Shown here: positions 56,101-64,000 of the stretch, in pieces | Position numbering within the stretch: the first letter of the stretch is position 1 | How the letters are laid out: every line of letters starts with the position of its first letter | Assembly (NCBI GenBank): GCA_032622095.1 | Contig: CP136061.1 | Span: 66,899,127-66,963,126, forward strand | Direction of reading: 5' to 3' | DNA: 64,000 nucleotides | Origin: Siphonodentalium dalli | Taxonomy: Eukaryota; Mollusca; Scaphopoda; Gadilida; Siphonodentaliidae | Program-made: the position numbers and the translations under genes | Notes under the pieces: generated by a model | The model's input: the letters and a program-made list of their open reading frames with translations, nothing else | What the model was told of the DNA's origin: nothing | Database searches by the model: none

Positions 56101-58170
56101 CATCATGGATGCCGGTTAAATTTTTAGAACTGCTGACATGGTTATTCGGTATAATAAAAACGATGGTGACCTGGCTCGAGGGTAACATTGCGGATAGTCT
56201 CCCCTTGGAACCAATGTGTTGGGGAGACATTCCGCATTGTTACCCTCTTCCATATTTTACACCTATCCGATTGGCCCATGTCCTGTCACGTGCCGGGCGA
56301 CAAATCACACTGAGCCGGGAGACATTGTTTTTGTCGCCCGCCTGATGTTATATTGCAAGAACATATCCAAGCACACACACTGCAATACATCAGCTATTTC
56401 ACATCACTACGACGTACCTCTTATATACCCACGGATTCGGAAAAAACACCAGTTGTGGTGTTTGCTAATTTGTATATATTTAGTGAACACTAATATTCGA
56501 ACTTTTAAGTTGATACTTTTATCGGACAAGCGTTATTATGTACTTTTTACATCGAATCAATCGGGTGATTCAATATACCATGTCGACATTATGGTACAAG
56601 ATTGAACGAGTCGATCCCTTGAGGTTGGTTGGTTATACATGCTTGCTGGTGGACAACGTAATGCATACGTTTGTCGCGAATGGCCCTGTACGCTTATTCA
56701 TCATATCAGACCTCTCCGCCATGTCAGTAATGTGATCATAGAAGAATGTTGTGGGAGGATCGCCATGTACTTTGGAGCATTGACACATATGAATGTACAT
56801 TAATGAAATAGACAACTACCCAATATTTTTCGGGGGGAGATGCAGTGAAGTGAACATCTCGAGTAAATTCCGCGCACAAGACGACATTGAATATGCTAAA
56901 TGCCGTGAATATCAAACGCTTAACGGCTTGACTATCGATTATAGAACAGTAATCATATAGGACGATACGACGTTACTGAAGATATACATAATCGGGAAAG
57001 AAAGGACTCGTGACTCAGTGCAACATCGTGCGCGTGGATGGAAATGATTTTTTTCTGTATTAATTGGATAACAAAACAGTTGTTGCCCTTCATCTCGGGA
57101 GGCAATCTCAATGTCTCCCTCGGCAGATGTATAATGTTGCCCTCGAGCCAGGTCACCATTTTTATAATGTGTCTGATATAGAATAGCGTATTGTTATCCT
57201 TCATCCCATTTCCTCTCTTCTGATTGGTTTAGGGTGCATCACGTGACGGGCCGCATAACCAGTAAACATTGAATAACGAAGAACTCAACCTGCAGAGATT
57301 CCCTCAAAGCTCTCTAATAATTTCCGATAACACTCATTTTTATAAACCCCACTGTTTCGTAACAACCGCGAACTGTGGTGTTTGCTAATTTGCATAATTG
57401 TTGTTTTTAATTTGCAATTAAAGCACGCTATGTATAAATTGTGTTACCACGAACATGAATCCGTTGTAAGGTGTAATGTTCCTATTGTTCCTTTTGTATC
57501 AATTATAAATACCGTGGAACAAATAGTTAAAGCTTATTATGCAGTTGGTATGTACTGTAGACAATGGCACACACGATGTACATATGTTACAAATACGTTT
57601 ATGTACTAAGCTCTTAAGATCAATAGCCACTATTTACTGTTTATCAATTGACAATTTCCTTTCGGCTTTACATTCCCCAGACTTCACAAGAATACCATTA
57701 TGTTGCGTAACAGCTTGTAACAGTTGTCAATTTCTTATTGCAACACTACAACGTGTTAGTTTCACTTTTTAGCGTTTTAGAAATTACCACGTCTATCTGC
57801 GTCTTTGCGCTCATTTAAAACGAAACCGAACATTTCGCCGCATGGCTACTCTACTTCGAAATTGCTTTACTCCTCTTTCTGTGAACCGATTTCCACCGTG
57901 CGACCAGCAAACTGACCAGACAATAGCTGCGCAAATGGTGGGTGTGTTAATTGATCCAAATTGTGAATGTTTTATTTACTAAAAAGCGAGGATTCCAACA
58001 TAAAATTAACTCTTCGAACTGGATTAAAGAATATACTTAGGCCTGCCATTAAGGAGGTTCGTGTGTACTCCTTTGTCAGATAACAAAACAGTTGTCACCC
58101 TTGTTTTCGTGACGTATGGGGATTTGTCGCCGCTCTCGACCTGGGATGTCGCCCGAGGGCCGCCCACTTA
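56100..58170. repeat. Cluster of related inverted and direct blocks
   Basis: ATGGTGACCTGGCTCGAGGG with TAACATT at about 56162 recurs inverted at about 57138-57163. TGTGGTGTTTGCTAATTTG occurs in direct order at 56456 and 57375. GATAACAAAACAGTTGTYRC occurs at 57067 and 58079. GGGAGACATT and GGCGACA words surround them on both strands. The apparent peptide MVTWLEGNI on opposite strands comes from this repeat. Likely a dispersed palindromic repeat family; ends not defined. Confidence 0.55.
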
Positions 58171-58520
58171 AAACGCCAGAAGTAAATAAAAGCTTGTTCA
58201 GTTTGTGAAACTAGCTTAGTTTACCTTCTGCTACCCCCCCCCCTGAACCCCTGAACAGCTTCAACTTGCATGTAATTTTCTATTTGGTGTAGGTATATAT
58301 TGATGTGGCTTAGAGTGACGCAAAAACTCCACTGAAGTGCAGAAAATAGCGCATGCAGTGACCATTCTTTGCAGAATCATTGCCGTAATGTTTAAGTCCA
58401 ATAAATCGTCCCGAATAAAAAATAAAGAATAAAGTAGTAAATATTTACATTTCTGTGCAGTTCAATTGTTGTGTTCTCTGAAATGGCACAGTCGATGTGG
58501 TTAAAATTTCAATAATCTTA

Positions 58521-60432
58521 GTTGACTACTACATATATGCATGTACTTCCAGTGGAGATAGTGTTTAATCTTATATGACTACTACATATATACATGCACT
58601 TCCAGTTGAGATAGTGTTTAATCTTATATGACTATACATATATACATGTACTTCCAGTGGAGATAGCATTTAATCTGATATGATTACTACATATATACAT
58701 GTACTTCCAGTTGAGATAGTGTTCAATCTTATATGACTACTAAATATATACACGTACTTCCAGTGGAGATAGTGTTTAATCTTATATGACTACTACATAT
58801 ATACATGTACTTCCAGTTGAGATAGTGTTTAAACTTATATGACTACTACATATATATACATGTATTTCCAGTGGAGATAGTGTCTAATCTTATATGAGTG
58901 CTACATATATACCTTACTTCCAGTGTAGATAGTGTTTAATCTTATATGACTACTACAAATATACCTTACTTCCAGTGGAGATAGTGTTTAATATTATGAC
59001 TACTACATATATACATGTACTTCTAGTGGAGATAGTGTTTAATGTGATATGACTACTATATATATACATGTACTTCCAGTGGAGATAGTGTTTAATCTGA
59101 TATGACTACTTCATATATACATGTACTTCCAGTGTAGATAGCGTTTACTCGTATATGACTACTACATATATACGTGTATTTCCAGTGGAGATATTGTCTA
59201 ATCTTATATGACTGCTACATATATACATGCACTTCCAGTGGAGATATTGTTTAATCTTATATGACTACTACATTTATACATGTACTTCTAGTGGAGATAG
59301 TGTTTAATGTGATATGACTACTACATATATACATGTACTTCTAGTGGAGATACTGTTTAATTTTATATGACTACTACATATATACATGTACTTCCAGTGG
59401 AGATAGTGGTTAATCTTATATGACTACTACATATATACATGTACTTCCAGTGGAGATAGTGTTTAATCTGATATGACTACTACATATATACATGTACTTC
59501 TAGTGGAGATAGTGTTTAATGTGATATGACTACTATATATATACATGTACTTCCAGTGGAGATAGTGTTTAATCTGATATGACTACTTCATATATACATG
59601 TACTTCCAGTGTAGATAGCGTTTACTCGTATATCACTACTACATATATACGTGTATTTCCATTGGAGATATTGTCTAATCTTATATGACTGCTACATATA
59701 TACATGCACTTCCAGTGGAGATATTGTTTAATCTTATATGACTACTACATATATACATGTACTTCTATTGGAGATAGTGTTTAATGTGATATGACTACTA
59801 CATATATACATGTACTTCTAGTGGAGATACTGTTTAATTTTATATGACTACTACATATATACATGTACTTCCAGTGGAGATAGTGGTTAATCTTATATGA
59901 CTACTACATATATACATGTACTTCCAGTGGAGATAGTGTTTAATCTGATATGACTACTACATATATACATGTACTTCTAGTGGAGATAGTGTTTAATCTG
60001 ATATGACTACTACATATATACATGTACTTCCAGTGGACATAGTATTTAATCTGATATGACTACTACATATATTCATGTACTTCCAGTGGAGATAATGTTT
60101 GAATACTGCTACATATGTATACATGTACTTTCAGTGGAGATAGTCTTTGATTACTAACTTCTTGGTTTTATTCACATAACAAAGTCCATATAATGTAAAT
60201 ATTTGCATTTGCCTGTAGTTCAAAGGTTGTGTTCTCTGAAATGGCACATTCGATGTGGTTGGAATTTTTTATAATCTTAGTTGACTACTACATATATACA
60301 TGTACTTCCAGTGGATATAGTGTTTAATCTTATATGACTAATACATATATACATGTACTTCCAGTGGATATAGTGTTTAATCTGATATGACTACTACATA
60401 TATACATGTAATTCCAGTGGAGATAGTGTTTG
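58521..60432. repeat. 53-bp satellite with 477-bp higher-order period
   Basis: Unit: CTACTACATATATACATGTA, CTTCCAGTGGAGATAGTG, TTTAATCTTATATGA; about 30 copies at 58521-60158 and 3 more at 60281-60432. Distinctive variants (GTAGATAGCGTTTACTCG at 59135 and 59612; GATATTGTCTAATC after each) recur at 477 bp = 9 units. Each block is preceded by a repeated flank (GTGTTCTCTGAAATGGCACA at 58471 and 60227), and TTATTCACATAACAAAGTCC follows each (60167, 60451). No coding potential. Confidence 0.95.
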
Positions 60433-60499
60433 AATACTGACTTCTCGGCTTTATTCACATAACAAAGTCCATAATATTTCTTTAAATTGCATAATCTAG

Positions 60500-60938
60500 A
60501 TTTTATCAGAAATTAGATCAGAAAACGTGATGAGAGGACTATAAAGAAACTAGTGTTATCTAGTATTTAATCTGCAATATGTTCCAATAACCAACAACAA
60601 GTATAGAGTTATGAAGAACACACCGACAGCACCATGCTATTGTGTTATAGTAGAACAAATAGTGTGTACATTTTGAAACTGGGAGCACCATTTCCTTGAT
60701 TAATGTTCTATGTTGCATGATCGTCCAGTTTATAAGCCTGAATTCTTATGTTCACTTTAGTATTCATAATGTTCTTTTAACATTTGTAACCAGGGTCAGT
60801 ATGAAAAATGATCGACACAAAGTAAAATATTATAAGTTTATACTCGTAATAATAGTTTTAGCTTTAGGAACATCTATGACTGTAGATAGGTGAGTGTATC
60901 GAGTATCATATCATCTACTATATATTTTGAGAACTACG

Positions 60939-60973
<35 letters not shown>

Positions 60974-61270
60974 CGGGGGGGGGGGGTGTATGTGTGTATA
61001 TACTTTATAGAATCGAAAACGCCTGGACCGATTGAGACCAAACTTCCTATCCAAGGGTAAAAGCACACGGGACGCGTCGTCGCGGCGTTTTGGAGAAGCT
61101 CCCAGTACCCATTCTCCATTCACAGTCACAAACAAGAGCATCGCTAGGGCGTGGCAAAATACGCCCTTTAGCCATTTCGAATTGTACTATCGCAAAATAA
61201 GATAATACTTTGAGCTTACATTTAAAGAAAATCTTATATACCCCTAATTTCAATGCCAAAATGTGGTCAA
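60500..61270. other. Non-coding interval with TA/TG/G tract
   Basis: (TA)n, (TG)n and a G run follow one another at about 60943-60985. After it comes the dispersed block described at 61020. No gene recognised. Confidence 0.55.
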
Positions 61271-61272
61271 AT

Positions 61273-61748
61273 TCTAAGTCGAAAAATGGCCATAACTCAT
61301 GTAAAAATAATTAGACAGAACCTATATTCAACTTGGCGTGTAGTTTTAGCTGGGAAATACACATACCAGCTTTGGTTCAGCTCAAATAATAAAAACTGGA
61401 GTTATCGGTCGGAAACCAAAATGTTATGAAATTGGTCAAATTCTAAGTTGAAAAAGGGCCGTAACTCATGTAAAAATAATTGGACGGAACCCATATTCGA
61501 ACTTGGCCTGTATCTATAGCTGGGAAATACACATACCAACTTTGGTTCAGATCAAATAATCCAAACTGGAGTTATCGGTCGGAAACCAAAAATGTTAACA
61601 CGGTAAAATTCTAAGTCGAAAAAGGGCCGTAACTCATGTAAAAATAATTGGACATAACCCATATTCGAACTTGGCCTGTATCTTTAGCTGGGAAATACAG
61701 ATCAAATAATCCAAACTGGAGTTATCAATCGGAAACCAAAAATGTTAA
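61273..61748. repeat. Tandem ~168-bp repeat, 2.8 copies (mollusc-type)
   Basis: TCTAAGTCGAAAAAGGGCCG begins units at 61273, 61442 and 61610. Each contains AACTCATGTAAAAATAATTG, CCCATATTCGAACTTGG and GGAGTTATCGGTCGGAAACC. The third lacks ~20 bp. I associate sequences of this kind, ending in a GGAC tract, with molluscan genomes. Confidence 0.85.
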
Positions 61749-61819
61749 CGGACGGACGGACGGACGGACGGACAGACGGACAGACAGACGGACGGACGGA
61801 CAGACGGACGGACAGACTG
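61749..61819. repeat. (GGAC/AGAC)n tract
   Basis: About 71 bp of GGAC and CAGA tetranucleotides directly after the third 168-bp unit. It creates a spurious DGRTDRRT-type frame. Confidence 0.95.
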
Positions 61820-62704
61820 ATAACTTAATACGACCTTTTTTCAAAAAGGGCGTATAAAAACGGCACTGTGGAGTTAATCGCGTTGATAGTTAAAGAGCGT
61901 TCGTATCCGCAGTGTCGTTGATAAAGAGCGTAACTATACGTGTAATGTGATTCTTACGTCTGGGTCCGGGCGTGAGCGTGACTGTATCCAGACATGAGCG
62001 TGTTGTGTTATTGTTACGTACTTAGGGCTTCCTAGGAACAGGGGACATTTTCATCGGGTCAGTTTTTCCGCCCGAGCTGATCTTGAAACGGGTACCCACA
62101 AATGATATATATGTGTGTGTCCTTTATAGACTCGAACCGATTGAGCTCAAACTTGCTACCTACGGGAAGTGTCATGGACGGGTTCAATTGTGACCCCGAC
62201 CTGACCTTGACCTTGAAAATGATCAATTCAAGGTCAAGTCGGGTAAAATTGAAAAAACAAAAAATTAAATTAAAAAATTAAAAAGGCACAATTAACTCAT
62301 TGAAAAACAAAATATTAATTAAAAAAATAAAAGATTGTCATGTTTCTGACGAATGCCGCCAGTGGTGGGCTAACCGGCTAGTCTACTATATATTTTGAGA
62401 ACTACGTATGTGTATATATATTTATTCCACACACATTGACGTGAGGCACATGTATTCAATGGAATACATATTGAATACATATTAGTGTATACCTCTAGTG
62501 GAATACAAGCCGGAACTATTCTTGTTGACGTTATCGCCAAGAAAGATTACGTACATTACGTACATTTCCGGTGATCCCCTCATAATTACTGGTTATTTGT
62601 CAGACTTAAATCACAATAAAGGTAGCTATAGTAACAATGGAGGTGACATTCATGGATTGAACTTACTTGACTGAACGGTGTAGAATAAATACAGTACACA
62701 ACTT

Positions 62705-62839
62705 GCATCATAATCTCGAATCTTTTATCGAACTCGTTGCAGACGGCGCAAAGTTATATTTCGCTCGAGCTACGCTCTCGCGAAATATATCCTTGCGCCA
62801 TCCGCAACTCATTCGATAAAAGATTCTCGATTAAGATGC
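62705..62839. repeat. Hairpin MITE, 135 bp
   Basis: GCATCATAATCTCGAATCTT with TTATCGAACTCGTTGC on the left is mirrored by GCAACTCATTCGATAAAAG with ATTCTCGATTAAGATGC on the right. TATATTTCGC/GCGAAATATA form the inner stem. Confidence 0.85.
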
Positions 62840-62850
62840 GCGTTGTGTTC

Positions 62851-62885
<35 letters not shown>

Positions 62886-63344
62886 TTTTTTGGAGACTTC
62901 CGTATATATGTGTGTATATGTGTATATGTGTACTTCATGGAATCCAAAACGCGTGTACAGATTGAGCTCAAATTCCGTATGTAAGTGTAAAATACCACCG
63001 ACACCGCCGTGGTCGCGTTTTGGAGATGCTCAGAGCACCGTTTCTCCAATCCCAAATCACCGCAATCGGCACTTCGGGGTTAATTGATATTCGCTCGCGA
63101 TCCAAGAGGAGTAACTCTACATTTTGTTATATCTGTATATGTATATCTTTATATCCATATTCACTTCAAACTGCTAAACCCGTTGAGCGAAAACTTGCTA
63201 ATACCTCGCAAAATATAGAATTTTCTCATATATACATTTCTTGTTACGGCTGAAAATCTTAGTCTATTTTCAATACATTCATATAAACTAGCTCTAAACT
63301 TACACCCCTCGATTCCTGCTAACTGACGCAGCTATATGGCTACT

Positions 63345-64000
63345 GCCCCAAACCGTGAACGCCAACAATGTCGTTGGCGAGAAAATAGCCACCAAGCCGT
63401 AAATATCAACAACAACGATATTTTTGGCGAGAAAATAATTAGTTACAATTACTAAATACACGTTTTCGGCAATGTGAGATTTTTCGGGGAGCCGTGATGC
63501 CAACAACAACGACCCGAAGCCCTGAATGCCAACAACAACGACATCATCGGGTCAGTTTTTTCGGCAATGTGACCGAATCTGACGGGACTTCCAGTGCCTC
63601 AAACCGTGAACGCCAACGACATTGTTGGCGAGAAAATAGCCCCCAAGCCGTAAATATCAACAACAACGATATTGTTGGCGAGAAAATAATTAGTTAAAAT
63701 TACTAAATACACGTTTTCGGCAATGTGAGATTTTTCGGGGAGCCTTGATGCCAACAACAACGACCCGAAGCCCTGAATGCCAACAACAACGACATCATCG
63801 GGTCAGTTTTTTCGGCAATGTGACCGAATCTGACGGGACTTCCAGTGCCCCTAACCGTGAACGCCAACGACATTGTTGGCGAGAAAATAGCCACCAAGCC
63901 GTAAATATCAACAACAACGATATTGTTGTCGAGAAAATAATTAGTTAAAATTACTAAATACACGTTTTCGGCAATGTGAGATTTTTCGGGGAGCCGTGAT
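63345..64000. repeat. 251-bp tandem repeat running off the window
   Basis: ACGTTTTCGGCAATGTGAGA occurs at 63460, 63711 and 63962 (period exactly 251). Units carry CGCCAACGACATTGTTGGCG, a near-perfect palindrome, and CAACAACGATATTGTTG. Units 1 and 2 differ at only a few positions, so the array is young. The same peptide-like frame repeats but stops in each unit. The array continues beyond 64000. Confidence 0.95.

Larger units (their letters stand above)
61020..63075. repeat. Dispersed block with GACCGATTGAGCTCAAACTT core, three copies
   Basis: At about 61025, 62145 and 62960 a TATATGTGTGT tract is followed by ATAGA-TCGAAA, then CCGATTGAGNYCAAACTTCC or a close variant. The first and third copies also share GCGTTTTGGAGA. 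TCTACTATATATTTTGAGAA at 60914 and 62380 is a further shared flank. A weaker copy lies near 10545. It is likely one transposon family with a TG/TA-rich leader. Confidence 0.6.

Noticed and set aside
57842-57985. Possible first exon (MATLLRNCFTPLSVNRF) with good start context
   Set aside because: No homologue recognised and no downstream exon found; kept only as a note.
61648-61857. Frame with DGRTDRRTDRRTDGQTDG
   Set aside because: Translation of the (GGAC)n tract.
63494-63948. Repeated 67-residue frames (PTTTTRSPECQQQRHH...)
   Set aside because: The frame stops once per 251-bp unit, and the DNA is a tandem array.
1-64000. CRISPR arrays, bacterial operons or phage modules
   Set aside because: The tandem repeats lack spacer structure, and the coding evidence is eukaryotic (splice sites, LINEs, SINEs).

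Overview
The window looks like repeat-dense nuclear DNA from a marine invertebrate, most likely a lophotrochozoan (mollusc-like). The reasons are long AT-rich non-coding stretches, spliced exons, tRNA-derived SINEs, non-LTR and Ty3/gypsy remnants, many TACATGTA-type simple repeats, and a 168-bp repeat ending in a (GGAC)n tract, a type I associate with molluscan genomes. There are no bacterial-style operons. Few real genes are present; most open frames are chance or lie inside repeats.

Gene content. (1) Two plausible exons of a Cys-loop ligand-gated ion channel or acetylcholine-binding-protein-like gene on the + strand: a signal-peptide exon at 27921-27975 and the first ligand-domain exon at 41675-41817, with compatible splice phase. 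Decayed copies of the first exon and its upstream region lie at 39390-40345 and 40346-40560. (2) A broken P2X7-C-terminal-like zinc-binding gene (38486-39036, minus) inside the proposed 13.7-kb intron. (3) A frameshifted THAP domain (29197-29607, plus) behind a promoter-like stretch. (4) A short ORF with an RRM-like core (72-569, minus).

Mobile elements dominate. There are four long palindromic elements: P1 (4642-9442), P2 (19626-22618), P3 (44268-50186) and P4 (51976-55128). P1 and P4 have long inverted arms around minisatellite arrays that reverse orientation inside the element. P2 has a clear 5-bp target duplication and subterminal repeats. P3 encloses a decayed gene for a nuclease-like protein with EEAD and VDTDV motifs and a cysteine-rich tail; the tail is mirrored in the opposite arm. 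A 1.09-kb element with its own inverted repeats and GTCAC duplication (49079-50166) sits in the right arm of P3. P1 sits inside a ~500-bp MITE whose uninterrupted relatives occur at 28149-28679 and 50814-51327, so its empty site can be read directly.

Other elements: a 2.8-kb LINE (30347-33139) flanked by a 76-bp direct repeat; a LINE 3' end inserted into a SINE (23774-24545); a decayed gypsy pol (957-1790, minus); a piggyBac-type MITE (18991-19453); three copies of a TA-flanked hairpin MITE; and several more MITEs. Tandem arrays include a 53-bp satellite with a 477-bp higher-order period (58521-60432) and a 251-bp array running off the right edge (63345-64000).

All calls come from reading the sequence. 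Family names rest on recognised motifs and were not checked against a database.
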